Assembly: GCA_963701015.1 (NCBI GenBank) | Contig: OY969556.1 | Span: forward strand, 2,542,001-2,606,000 | Reading direction: 5' to 3' | Length of the DNA stretch: 64,000 nt | DNA from: MFD09286-c1 sp963701015 | GTDB taxonomy: Bacteria; Bacteroidota; Bacteroidia; Bacteroidales; DTGW01 | Shown here: one piece after another, positions 1 through 9,675 of the stretch | Layout of the letters: every line of letters starts with the position of its first letter | How positions within the stretch are numbered: position 1 is the first letter of the stretch | Position numbers and translations under genes: made by a program | The notes under the pieces: model-generated | What the model saw: the letters and a program-made list of their open reading frames with translations, nothing else | Told to the model about the DNA's origin: nothing | Databases searched by the model: none

Positions 1-1464
1 TCGGTTGAAATAAATTTTATTCGTATGTAACCAACGTTCCCTAATTGTATCGGCTAATCCATATATGTGATAATTACGTAACGCCTGAATGGTTATCCAT
101 TCCAATGGAGCCCAACCATTTGGATAATCCCATTGTTGACCGGAATTTACTAATGAAGTAACTACTCCTCCGGGTTTTAAAAAATATTTACGGATTGTAT
201 TCGAAACCTTAACAGCTTGAATGGAATCAGCTATATTAATGAATAAAGGAAAAACACCGGCTAAAGTAAAATCCAATGATTTTTCTTTTTGAATAAAATT
301 ATAGTCGAAATAAAAACCATTTTTATTGTTCCAAAATAACCTATTAATTAAATATTTGCGTCTATTGGCCATTTCGTTATATAATAATGCTGTATTATCA
401 TTCATTAAGGAATAAGCTTTCGCTATTGTTTTTTCAAGATGATATAGTAAACAATTTAAATCAACCGGCAAAATATCAAGCGTTGAAATATTCTCAAAAC
501 TTGTATCATTTAATAACCATCGTGATGAAAAATCCCAACCTGATTCAGCAGTACTTCTAATATTTCTGAAGTAATTTAATGTATCTTTAATTTTTGCTTT
601 ATATAATTTGAAATTACTAACATCTTCATTATACATTTCAGTTCTTGGCAAGTTTACATTGTCATAATAATGGTTAAGTTTATCAATATTATTCAATATA
701 ACACTATGTTCAAACACTTTAGAATGATGTGGATTTTTCATCCAATATTTATATTCGAGCAAAAGTTCAGGAAGATACTTAATATAAATAGAATCGCCAT
801 TTAACTTTGCATCCAAATCAACTATATATGAGAAAAATGGAGGTTGAGAACGAGATAAATAATAACTTCTGTTTCCATTGGGAATATGTCCGAATTTTTT
901 AATCAGGAAGGCTAAATTTTCAGTCATATTATCCACAATTAAATTTTTGTGTAAATCAGCATAACCTAATAAGGTAAAATAAGTATCCCAATAATATACT
1001 TCCCTAAACCGTCCACCCGGTATTACAAAATTATACGGCAATTGAATTAATGAAGAATTGCATGGTTGTTTGTCAATATTTATTGACATTACCAACATAA
1101 CTTGCTTAATATGATCAATTATATCCCCGGTCGGATTTATTTTTGATATATAAAATTCGGGAAGTTGAAAATTATTATTGATAAAATTCGATAATTTATT
1201 TTTATTATTGAAGCATTTCCAAATGTCATATTTTAAATTAATTAGAAAAGGAGAATATTTAGGGATACAATCAGGAAATGTTTTATCATCAGCAAAAACA
1301 TGATTCGATTCTACATCAATATATAAGGAAGGAAAGGCCTTTTCAGGAAATATATAATTTTCGTGCTTTGAATTACATGCTGTAAATACCAAAATAATTA
1401 TAAATATTTTTATAAGATTGACTAGTTTTTTAAAAAATAATATTCCGCGACTAAAAAACTTCAT
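1..1464 (-). CDS. treA: Trehalase (GH37), lipoprotein, 3' end outside window
   Basis: Glycoside hydrolase family 37 trehalase, which splits trehalose into two glucoses. The reading frame stays open from the ATG at 1464 to the window edge (488 codons), so the C-terminus is missing. Both family signatures are readable: PGGRFREVYYWDTYF near residue 150 and QWDYPNGWAP near residue 460. The N-terminus has a hydrophobic stretch ending in a lipobox (VFTAC, Cys30), so the enzyme is probably a lipoprotein acting in the periplasm or at the surface. It lies 94 bases downstream of the broken ClC gene on the same strand. A trehalose synthesis gene is 9.6 kb away on the other strand. Family assignment is firm; lipidation is inferred. 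Confidence 0.93.
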   Translation of the reverse strand, partial: MKFFSRGILFFKKLVNLIKIFIIILVFTACNSKHENYIFPEKAFPSLYIDVESNHVFADDKTFPDCIPKYSPFLINLKYDIWKCFNNKNKLSNFINNNFQLPEFYISKINPTGDIIDHIKQVMLVMSINIDKQPCNSSLIQLPYNFVIPGGRFREVYYWDTYFTLLGYADLHKNLIVDNMTENLAFLIKKFGHIPNGNRSYYLSRSQPPFFSYIVDLDAKLNGDSIYIKYLPELLLEYKYWMKNPHHSKVFEHSVILNNIDKLNHYYDNVNLPRTEMYNEDVSNFKLYKAKIKDTLNYFRNIRSTAESGWDFSSRWLLNDTSFENISTLDILPVDLNCLLYHLEKTIAKAYSLMNDNTALLYNEMANRRKYLINRLFWNNKNGFYFDYNFIQKEKSLDFTLAGVFPLFINIADSIQAVKVSNTIRKYFLKPGGVVTSLVNSGQQWDYPNGWAPLEWITIQALRNYHIYGLADTIRERWLHTNKIYFNR

Positions 1465-1558
1465 TCTAATATATTCAACTTTTTATAGACAAATAATAAC
1501 AAATATATGTATTGCATCCTCCATTAATTCAAACTAAAAAAAACTTATTTTGATAAGT

Positions 1559-2978
1559 CTAGGTCGCAATAGTTTCTTTTTCCATGGTATTATTTTTTTC
1601 ATCTTCCAATATTTCTTCTAAATACTGCTGTTTCAAATAATCGTATAATGAATGGCGGTCAATTAGTACTGAAACAAAATTAGCAACTATGGCAGCCAAC
1701 ATTAAATGTAAAATAAGGTTGTTACGGTCGGTCATTTCGAGAACAAGAATAGCAGATGTAAATGGAGCACGGGTTATACCTGTTAAAAATGCTGTCATAC
1801 CAGCTAGTATCATTAAATTTGTATCGGAAGCCGAAAACTGAAACCAACCTGAAAAAACAGAACCAATTGTTCCACCAGCGCTAAGTCCGGGAGCAAATAC
1901 ACCGCCTGATGCACCAGTAGTAAATGATAAGATTGGTCCAATTGTTCTAAGAATTGGCATATACCAGTGCGAATATTTATCAGCTGCGAATAACGATGAG
2001 GTCATTAAAGCTTTACCTGAACCCAGCATGCTTTCATTTACAAAATATGCAAGTGAAGCTATTGTAAGTGAACAAAATAACAAATAACCCAAATGTTGCT
2101 TATCGGTTGTAAATTTAGCCTTCCATTTAAATATAAGCCACATAATTCTAGCCATTCCACTTCCCACAATACCTGCAATTAGTGCAACCAAAGCAACTGC
2201 AAAAAGCATTGAATAAGTTACATTTGCAACATTTGGAAAACCAAGATATAAATATGAGCCTAACCAACTTTGCACCGTTAACCCTGCTATTATTACACCT
2301 GTAAAAATAGATGCCTTAAATGTATTCATATGCGATTTGGTAAGCTCTTCCACAGCAAATACAATTCCTCCAAGAGGCGTATTAAAAGCCGCTGCCAAAC
2401 CAGCTGCAGCTCCGGTAACTATCATATTTTTTTTAGAAATTTTAGGCCACCAGTTAGGTAGAAATTCATATACTTTTCTGAAAATAGAACCGGCAATTTG
2501 AATTGTTGGTCCTTTCCCTACCTACAGCGCCACCACCAACTACCAATATCATACTCGAGAAGAACTTTACAAATATTATTTTAAAGCTTAATAATTTTTT
2601 TATTTTATCGTTATTCTTTGGAGTTGCTAGCTCAACTGCAGCCATAACCTGTGGTATTCCACTTCCACGAGAATAAGGTGCAAATTTTTTGACCAGCCAC
2701 CATGCTGATATAAAACATGCTGGTGAAATAATGAATAATAACCATGCGTGATAATGGAATATAACTGTTGTAAAATTTTCGGCCATTGCAAAACTTTGGG
2801 CATAAACTATAGCAGCCAAACCAGTTAAAAATGAAGCAACCCAAAATGGTAAAGCTTGTAATAAATTCTGCCTCAGCCGTTCATTTCGAATTTGATCGAA
2901 TAAATGTTTTAATTTAAATCTGGTTTTTGAAATAAAGTGTACTAATCTGATACTCATTTTTTCTGCAATCCTTTTCAT
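1559..2978 (-). pseudogene. ClC-type chloride channel/antiporter, frameshifted
   Basis: Member of the ClC chloride channel or Cl-/H+ antiporter family, about 474 residues if repaired, without C-terminal CBS domains. The first part (ATG at 2978) carries GSGIPQ at residues 105-110 and GGGAVGRE at 148-155. Directly after Glu155 the frame shifts and runs into unrelated residues to a stop at 2466. In the next frame the expected continuation reads GPTIQIAGSIF, then TPLGGIVFAVEE and GASGGVFAPG, and ends at 1559. One extra A/T base in the run at 2513-2515 explains the break. It falls inside the GREGP filter motif, so the product would be dead unless this is a sequencing error or programmed slippage. 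It starts 2 bases after the mscS stop, so it belongs to that operon. Confidence 0.88.
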
Positions 2979-2980
2979 AC

Positions 2981-4069
2981 TTACCTTTCAGAAGAGTTTT
3001 TAGTATTATTCGTTTCAGTTGTAACTGGTTTTATCCTAATTTTTGCAAATGTTTCGGGATAATTTTCATTTATATAGTTAATTAATTTTTCTCTTATATC
3101 GGCTCTCAAATCCCAATTTTTTGATGCATCGGAACTGCTAAGCAAAATTCTTATTTCTTTATATTGTTCTGTTAAATTAGTAACCTGAACATTTAAAATT
3201 CGTCCATCCCAGTATGTATTTCCATGAAGAAAATTTGGTAAAACATTACGAATACTATCAACCGGAAAATCATAATCGACATTTATAAAAATGGTGCCGG
3301 TAATATCAGCATTACTTCTTGTCCAATTTTGAAATGGTTTTTCAAGAAAATAATTTACAGGCAATACCAACCTTCGTTCGTCCCAAATTTTAACAACTAC
3401 ATAAGTTAAAGTAATCTCTTCAATCCTACCCCACTCACCTTCAACAATAACAACATCATCGAGTCGTATAGGTTGTGTAATGGCAAGTTGAATTCCGGCT
3501 AGTATCATTCCCAAGCTCTTTTGTGCAGCAAAACCTATAATTATACCAAATATACCGGCAGAAGTTAATAAACTTAAACCAACGGTTTTGGCTCCATCAA
3601 ATGTTAACAAACCTACAGCAATTGCAATTATAATAATTACAGTATTCGCAATTCCTTTAAAAACCTTTATCTGTGTTAAATTTTTTCGGGCATTTAAATT
3701 ATCTGAAACGCCAATATCATACTTTCCCTGTAAGTAATAAGTTCCGGCTTTTATAAATTGAATGATAATCCAGGTGATAGAAAAAATAAACAAAAGGGAA
3801 TTAATATGAAGCAAAATTGGGAAAAATGAAAGATTATGGAGATATAAATGTGTGAACGCTTTTAATAATATCCAATATATAAACCATAATGCAGGAATTC
3901 TAAAAAGATCGAGAATAAAATCATCAAGTTTACCAGGAGTTGAAAGAACTTTTTTTCTAAAATAACGAAATAAACGTCTATATATAAAAAATACAATTAC
4001 CAAAATTGCAATAAATGAACCTATTGCAATCAATAATCTGATATTTTCATTATTTAAAAATTGGCTCAT
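2981..4069 (-). CDS. Small-conductance mechanosensitive channel, MscS family
   Basis: MscS-type channel of 362 residues that would release solutes on hypo-osmotic shock. Four hydrophobic segments occupy roughly residues 10-30, 50-75, 85-110 and 135-190. The pore-lining helix region (LLTSAGIFGIIIGFAAQKS) is followed by the beta domain (DDVVIVEGEWGRIEEITL) and a cytoplasmic alpha/beta domain. The tail beyond residue 340 is short and polar. It begins 12 bases after the upstream nhaD-like gene and ends 2 bases before the ClC gene, so the three form one operon. The family is clear; the exact MscS subgroup is not. Confidence 0.9.
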   Translation of the reverse strand: MSQFLNNENIRLLIAIGSFIAILVIVFFIYRRLFRYFRKKVLSTPGKLDDFILDLFRIPALWFIYWILLKAFTHLYLHNLSFFPILLHINSLLFIFSITWIIIQFIKAGTYYLQGKYDIGVSDNLNARKNLTQIKVFKGIANTVIIIIAIAVGLLTFDGAKTVGLSLLTSAGIFGIIIGFAAQKSLGMILAGIQLAITQPIRLDDVVIVEGEWGRIEEITLTYVVVKIWDERRLVLPVNYFLEKPFQNWTRSNADITGTIFINVDYDFPVDSIRNVLPNFLHGNTYWDGRILNVQVTNLTEQYKEIRILLSSSDASKNWDLRADIREKLINYINENYPETFAKIRIKPVTTETNNTKNSSER

Positions 4070-4081
4070 TATAAATTTTCT

Positions 4082-5353
4082 TTATCGAATAATCCATTGT
4101 TGCAAAATATATACTGAAATACCTGAAAAAAAGCCAAGTAGTGCGAGCCAGCTAATATTTTTCAGATACCAAAGAAAATCAATTTTTTCAATGCCCATAA
4201 TAGCGACTCCGGCAGCCGAACCAATAATTATTGCACTTCCTCCGGTTCCTGTAGACAATGCTAAAAATTCCCAAAAAACATGGTCGGTCGGATACACGTT
4301 TAAACTAAACATTCCCTGCGATGCAGCAACCAAAGGAACATTATCAATTACTGATGAAATAAGTCCCAGTATTGTTCCTATAATATAAACATTTTTGATA
4401 TGTTTTACAATACTTTCCGCTATATAACCTAATATGCCATTTGATTGAAGCGCGCCAATAGCAAGCAATATTCCAAGAAAAAATAAAATACTGGAAGTGT
4501 CAATTTTTTTCAAGGCACTGGTTACTGAAAATTTATACCTTTCATCGGGATGTTTGCTTAAATGTATTATACTGCTTATAAACCATATAATGCCTAAAGC
4601 CAGCAACATTCCCATAACTGGTGGCATATGTGTTAAAGTTTTAAAGAATGGAACAAATAATAACATCCCAATACCGGAAAATAATATTATATTACTTTCA
4701 AGAGGATGTTTATTCTTTTCCTGAAATGTATTAGGTATTTTCTGACCCCTGAATTTAATTGATAAAAATATAAGAGGTACAATCATCACTGATAAACTAG
4801 GTATTAATGTTTTAATAATAATATTTTGTGCAGTAATTTGTCCTCCAATCCATAACATAGTAGTTGTCACATCGCCAAGTGGTGACCATGCTCCACCTGC
4901 ATTAGCAGCTATAATTACCAACGACATAAACCACAACCTGTCCCGCTTTTCATTTATGAGTTTATTGCATAATGAAGCCATTACAATTGCTGTGGTTAAA
5001 TTATCAAGAAATGCTGAAAGAAAAAAAGTAATTAAACTTACTAAAATCAATAATTTGGATTTTGAAAGTGTTCTTATTGCATCGGTTACAATATTAAAGC
5101 CATTATGCGAGTCAATTACTTCAACAATTGTCATGGCGCCTAACAAGAAAAAAAGTATAGAAGAAATTTCGCCCAAATGAGTCAACAATTGATGTTCAGC
5201 CAAATTCTTATTATCTGATAAAAAATAAAACAACCAACATAGCACTCCGGTCACTATAGCCGAAGCGGCTTTATCAATCTTAATTTTATTTTCCATGGCT
5301 ATTGCAATATAGCCGATAATAAATATTATAATAACAACTGCGAATTCAAACAT
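4082..5353 (-). CDS. nhaD: Na+/H+ antiporter, NhaD type
   Basis: NhaD-family sodium/proton antiporter of the ion transporter superfamily, with 11-12 predicted membrane helices over 423 residues. Conserved stretches seen are SAFLDNLTTAIVMASL, ANAGGAWSPLGDVTTTMLW and GTGGSAIIIGSAAGVAIMG. I chose the ATG at 5353 because the frame extends upstream only to a TTG at 5371, and a weak -7-like box on the minus strand (5376-5369) overlaps that TTG. It is the first gene of an operon with mscS and the ClC gene. All three act in ion and turgor control. Exchange of Na+ or Li+ for protons is inferred from the family. Confidence 0.9.
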   Translation of the reverse strand: MFEFAVVIIIFIIGYIAIAMENKIKIDKAASAIVTGVLCWLFYFLSDNKNLAEHQLLTHLGEISSILFFLLGAMTIVEVIDSHNGFNIVTDAIRTLSKSKLLILVSLITFFLSAFLDNLTTAIVMASLCNKLINEKRDRLWFMSLVIIAANAGGAWSPLGDVTTTMLWIGGQITAQNIIIKTLIPSLSVMIVPLIFLSIKFRGQKIPNTFQEKNKHPLESNIILFSGIGMLLFVPFFKTLTHMPPVMGMLLALGIIWFISSIIHLSKHPDERYKFSVTSALKKIDTSSILFFLGILLAIGALQSNGILGYIAESIVKHIKNVYIIGTILGLISSVIDNVPLVAASQGMFSLNVYPTDHVFWEFLALSTGTGGSAIIIGSAAGVAIMGIEKIDFLWYLKNISWLALLGFFSGISVYILQQWIIR

Positions 5354-5671
5354 TGCAATTTTTTTTTGCAAAAATAAGATATATAGTTTTTGTTAACATT
5401 AAAACACGATTAACTGTTTAATTAACGTAAATAACTTTGAAAACCTTTATTTTGTATGTATATGGCATTAATTTAAAAAATATTTTTCAGGTTTAATAAC
5501 AATTTAATTTTATTTTAATTTAATTTTCATCGACCAGTGAATTTTTTATGATTAACTTTAAATAATTCAAAAATTTTAATATTCCTATTGAAATTTTTAC
5601 AATTCGCAAACTTAAATTAATATTTTTTTGTGTCAGAAAGAATTTACTTTATTTTATTAACGAAATCGAAA
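5354..5671. other. AT-rich divergent intergenic region
   Basis: About 318 bases between the divergent NhaD gene and a lipoprotein gene. The sequence is strongly AT-rich with long T and A runs. A TATTTTTG box on the minus strand (5376-5369) could be the -7 element for the antiporter operon, but no good -33 partner is present. I see no RNA, repeat or ORF that I can support. Confidence 0.4.
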
Positions 5672-6217
5672 ATGATAAAAGAACACATCAGATTAATACC
5701 ATTTTTAATTATAACAATTATAATAATCAGTTGCAGAAATGACAATTTTACTTCAAACCATTATCATGCAAAATTGTTGCGAATTGAAAATAATATACCC
5801 TACTTTCAATCCGATAGTTTTATTAATTCACCTTTAGGATTTGAATTAAAACCAAAAATATTTGAGAATAATTACCCGGGATATTTTAGAAAGGATACGG
5901 AAATATCGCAAAATATTCATGATAAAAACATGAAAGACACTTTAATTAACTTTACTCACAAAAATAGCATCATACAATTTTATAATGCGTCCGGGAAATC
6001 AATGATTTCAGCATTTGATACCGATAACCCTGTTATTGCAATTGCAGGTAATTTACATATTGGTGATTCAAAGAACAATTTTACAACAGCTTTTGGAATC
6101 AAATCATTAACTTTCGACACCTGCGATATTGGCAACATGGAAGGAACATGCAAATTTCGGTTCATTTTTATTAAAAACAAATTAATTCATATTATATACA
6201 TTGGTTATATGGACTAA
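5672..6217 (+). CDS. Putative lipoprotein of unknown function
   Basis: I do not recognise this 181-residue protein. The ATG at 5672 gives an N-terminus with charged residues, a hydrophobic core and a lipobox (IISC, Cys21), so it is likely an outer-membrane or periplasmic lipoprotein. A GTG at 5630 is in frame but would bury the signal sequence. The mature part is polar with few cysteines; its last 60 residues (HIGDSKNNFTTAFGIKS onward) look like beta strands. It stands alone, 180 bases before another exported protein on the same strand. Confidence 0.65.
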   Translation: MIKEHIRLIPFLIITIIIISCRNDNFTSNHYHAKLLRIENNIPYFQSDSFINSPLGFELKPKIFENNYPGYFRKDTEISQNIHDKNMKDTLINFTHKNSIIQFYNASGKSMISAFDTDNPVIAIAGNLHIGDSKNNFTTAFGIKSLTFDTCDIGNMEGTCKFRFIFIKNKLIHIIYIGYMD

Positions 6218-6395
6218 CAAACGTTCACTATAATTAATAACAGCAAGAAAACATTTTATTTATTCCAATAAATCAATTTACTGATTTATAATAATATTCA
6301 ATTTTTATTTAATATTCTTTTAAAATTTACCATATTTAAATGAACTTTGCTAATATTTCCAAAGTTTAATATGGAAATTAATAAATATAATTTAT

Positions 6396-8516
6396 ATGAA
6401 GAAACTTCAGATAATTACAATATTATTATATAGTTGTTTTTTTGTTTCTGCTAAAAACAATGTAAAGACAGATTTATTTAAAGATATAACCTTACAAACC
6501 GATTCAGGCAATTATTCAAGAACGTTAAATACTATTGAAGTAAATAATGAAAAAAGAATATGGTTCAAATATTATAGTGAAGATGAAGTTTGCCATGTAA
6601 TATTAAACTCCGATTCGTTATGGCATTTTAAAGCCATATCATTGCAGGAATCAGGCGATTATGACATAATTGATTCTATCCGAAATTATAACAATTTATA
6701 TTACGATTTCAAAATTAAATTTAAACATTTAACAAAATCTGATTTTCTGAAATTTACTATAATATATTATTTTGATTCAGTGAAATATAATTATGACGTT
6801 AATTTATTCCCGGTTTTTAAAACAACTGCAAGGTTGAATATTAATACAAATGATATTACTGTAGGTGAAGAAAAAGTTTTTGAACTTATAACCAATAATG
6901 TCGATAATATCAGATATAGCTCTGATTGGGACAATAGCCAAGATATCAGTTATAGAATAGTAGAAAATAATGGCAGGTTATATACTCATATAATAGCCAG
7001 TTCAACAGGAACAAAGACACTTAATATTAATCTGAATGTTTTTAAGCCAGACTATATTGACAAAAAACTGATATATAATTTGCCTGAACTAAATTATTCA
7101 TTTAACATTCGATCGGCTGGCCTTGTTTTTCTTCAAACAGATAAAACTGAAATAATGTATGATGAAAATACTATTAAAAATGGTATAACCATTCAAATTG
7201 ACAATAACAGGTATTTGCAATTAAATAAAACATATTTGATCGACGCCAAGGAAACACCGGGTTCGCCATTAATTGCAACATTATATTTACATGATAAACT
7301 GACAAATAATAAAGCAACGGGAACATTACATATTTTCAATTTGCACAAACAGTCCAATGGATATTTATATATAAAAGATGGAGATGATCCTAAATTTATA
7401 ACCAACTTAAATATAATTCCGAATACTTCAATTGATGCAATTAAAATTATGCGCAATGGAAAGGACTGGATTGAAGATAATAATGTTTATCCCGGTGAAA
7501 CGGTTAATTTGCGATTAGAGGGCCAAAGCTTAAGTAAAGCAAAATTTACATTTGATGCACTTGTAGAAATTGCAAGCGATTCAGCAATTAAAAATGATAA
7601 TTTTATTGAATATAAACTTAAAGTTCCTTTGACCATAAGCAAAAAAACTATAACAATATATAACTACAACCAAAATACAGGAAAAAGTTTAAATGTAAAG
7701 GAATATCAAAAAGCCAGGCCATTTGATTATATCAATGTAAGTTTGGGTCATACTGTTAAAAATGTATCTAAATTTCAAGGACCTGAAATATATGGCGAAA
7801 GTTTAAAAGACGTAATTATTTCATTTAACCCTAATAAAATTGACGATGATAACAAGCTTTATGGCAAGCAATATTTTGATATAGACGTTAAAATTTTTGA
7901 TAAAGACGGTAATTTAAAAGATTTTACAACAATTAGTAATTTGGTTGTTTGTCCCGGCGACAAATCGCCCCGGTATTCATTTTACGACAAATCGGATTGT
8001 TCAAATACCGAAATAAGCCTTAACAGTAAACTTAATGGTAAAATATATGACCTGAACGATTGGTCAAAAATCAGAATTTCATTTAAAAGTACCGATGGGA
8101 AATATACCAAGGACAACCAATCGAAAACTATTGAAATTGTTTTGCAAAAAATGTACAGCTTTGATATTGATGTTTCGTTCCCAACAGGTTTGTTGATTAA
8201 AAAAGCAAATGATACAGTTTTTGGTAACTTTACCGGTATAAGCATGGCAGTTATTGCACAGTATAGTTTCTATGCCAAAGATAAAATAGCAAAATTAGAA
8301 CCCTATAAAATTGGGGTTGGCTTTATAGCAATAGATGCATTTGATTTTAATAAAACCTCAACCAACCGCGATATGGGAATTGTAGTAATCGGAACATTAA
8401 ATCCTGTTTCAGCCAATAGAAAATTATCATTCCCTATTTATCTGGGTGGAGGATATTTATTATCGGCAAAAAAAATGTTTTGGTTAATTGGGCCGGGAAT
8501 AAGTGTTCAATTTTAA
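6396..8516 (+). CDS. Large exported protein of unknown function
   Basis: Protein of 706 residues with a clear signal peptide (MKKLQIITILLYSCFFVSA). I do not recognise a named family. The body is rich in beta-strand-like alternating residues and probably contains several Ig-like or beta-sandwich domains. The last 120 residues, from about residue 585, contain Gly/Phe-rich strands and end in ISVQF, an aromatic C-terminus typical of small outer-membrane barrels in this phylum. A surface-anchored beta-rich protein is the most I can infer. The 179 bases upstream and 389 bases downstream suggest its own transcription unit. Confidence 0.7.
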   Translation: MKKLQIITILLYSCFFVSAKNNVKTDLFKDITLQTDSGNYSRTLNTIEVNNEKRIWFKYYSEDEVCHVILNSDSLWHFKAISLQESGDYDIIDSIRNYNNLYYDFKIKFKHLTKSDFLKFTIIYYFDSVKYNYDVNLFPVFKTTARLNINTNDITVGEEKVFELITNNVDNIRYSSDWDNSQDISYRIVENNGRLYTHIIASSTGTKTLNINLNVFKPDYIDKKLIYNLPELNYSFNIRSAGLVFLQTDKTEIMYDENTIKNGITIQIDNNRYLQLNKTYLIDAKETPGSPLIATLYLHDKLTNNKATGTLHIFNLHKQSNGYLYIKDGDDPKFITNLNIIPNTSIDAIKIMRNGKDWIEDNNVYPGETVNLRLEGQSLSKAKFTFDALVEIASDSAIKNDNFIEYKLKVPLTISKKTITIYNYNQNTGKSLNVKEYQKARPFDYINVSLGHTVKNVSKFQGPEIYGESLKDVIISFNPNKIDDDNKLYGKQYFDIDVKIFDKDGNLKDFTTISNLVVCPGDKSPRYSFYDKSDCSNTEISLNSKLNGKIYDLNDWSKIRISFKSTDGKYTKDNQSKTIEIVLQKMYSFDIDVSFPTGLLIKKANDTVFGNFTGISMAVIAQYSFYAKDKIAKLEPYKIGVGFIAIDAFDFNKTSTNRDMGIVVIGTLNPVSANRKLSFPIYLGGGYLLSAKKMFWLIGPGISVQF

Positions 8517-8905
8517 TTGAAGTTTAATTTCCATTTAACTACACTTTAATTATAAACACTTGATTTTTAAATAATTTTGCAACGTTAATAGTTATTATTC
8601 AAATATTAATGAAAACCTACACTATTTCAGCTATTATAGTACCAGACTATTTATAAAAGCATAAATAAATGCCATTAAAATTTCATTTATTTTTTATGAT
8701 ATAGTAAACTTCAAACTATAACAAACTAATTTCAAACTTTAACCATATAGTTTAAATTTTACGAGCCTTGCACGAAGTTATAAATTCTTTTAAATTTAGA
8801 TTTAATCTGATTTTAATTTTGTATTAATGATGCTTTAACCAATCTTAACCTTGTAAAATATATATTTACATTTATATTAAAAATATAGTAAAATAATTAT
8901 ATTAA
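8517..8905. other. AT-rich intergenic region before two-component operon
   Basis: 389 bases of very AT-rich sequence between the exported protein gene and the response regulator gene. It presumably holds the promoter of the regulator/kinase/otsAB operon. I could not find a full TTTG-N20-TAnnTTTG match, and no ORF, RNA fold or terminator stands out. Confidence 0.35.
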
Positions 8906-9598
8906 ATGGAATTAGCTAAAATACTAATAGTAGAAGACGAGCCCAAGGTTGCTGCATTTATAAAAAAAGGCTTAGATGAAAATGGGTATTCGGCTGAAAT
9001 AGCATACGATGGTTTGGTTGGCAAAGCTATGGCTTTAGAAAACAGTTATCAATTAATTATATTAGACTTGAATTTACCTCATTTAAATGGCTTTCAACTT
9101 TGCAAAATAATTCGTGAAATAAACAGTAAAGTTCCAATACTTATGTTAACTGCTTTAGGTGGAATTAATGAAAAAACTGAAGGTTTTGAATCTGGAGCCG
9201 ATGATTATTTACTAAAGCCTTTTGAGTTTCGCGAACTTATTTTAAGAATAAAGTCATTGCTTAAAAGATCAACTGATACTGCCCCGGTTTCTCAAGTAAT
9301 TAAAATTGCCGATTTAGAATTGTATAAAGATGAGATGAAAGTTACCCGTGCCGGAAAATCAATTTCACTAAGCGCCAAAGAATATAAGCTACTTGAATAT
9401 ATGATTTTAAATAAGGATAAAGTCCTAGTCCGGTCGGAACTTACTGATCACGTATGGGGTTTAAATTTCGATACCGGAACGAATACTGTTGATGTTTTTA
9501 TTAATTTCCTGCGTAAAAAAATGGATAATGATTTTGAGCCAAAATTAATACATACCAGAATTGGATTAGGTTATGTGTTTTCTGAAAAACAAGATTAA
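8906..9598 (+). CDS. Response regulator, OmpR/PhoB family
   Basis: DNA-binding response regulator of 230 residues. The receiver domain (residues 1-122) shows the acidic pair Glu10/Asp11, the phosphorylation site Asp54 in LIILDLNLP and the conserved Lys104 in LLKPF. A winged-helix output domain covers about residues 130-228 (SAKEYKLLEYMILN, then TVDVFINFLRKK). The cognate kinase begins 77 bases downstream and a trehalose synthesis gene follows the kinase. Control of trehalose production in osmotic or other stress is a reasonable inference, but the signal is unknown. Confidence 0.92.
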   Translation: MELAKILIVEDEPKVAAFIKKGLDENGYSAEIAYDGLVGKAMALENSYQLIILDLNLPHLNGFQLCKIIREINSKVPILMLTALGGINEKTEGFESGADDYLLKPFEFRELILRIKSLLKRSTDTAPVSQVIKIADLELYKDEMKVTRAGKSISLSAKEYKLLEYMILNKDKVLVRSELTDHVWGLNFDTGTNTVDVFINFLRKKMDNDFEPKLIHTRIGLGYVFSEKQD

Positions 9599-9675
9599 TC
9601 ATATCAATGAAATTTTAAATGCTTATTGGTTTAAAAAATTGTAAATTTAAATTGTCCTTCAAATATTAAGAAAAC

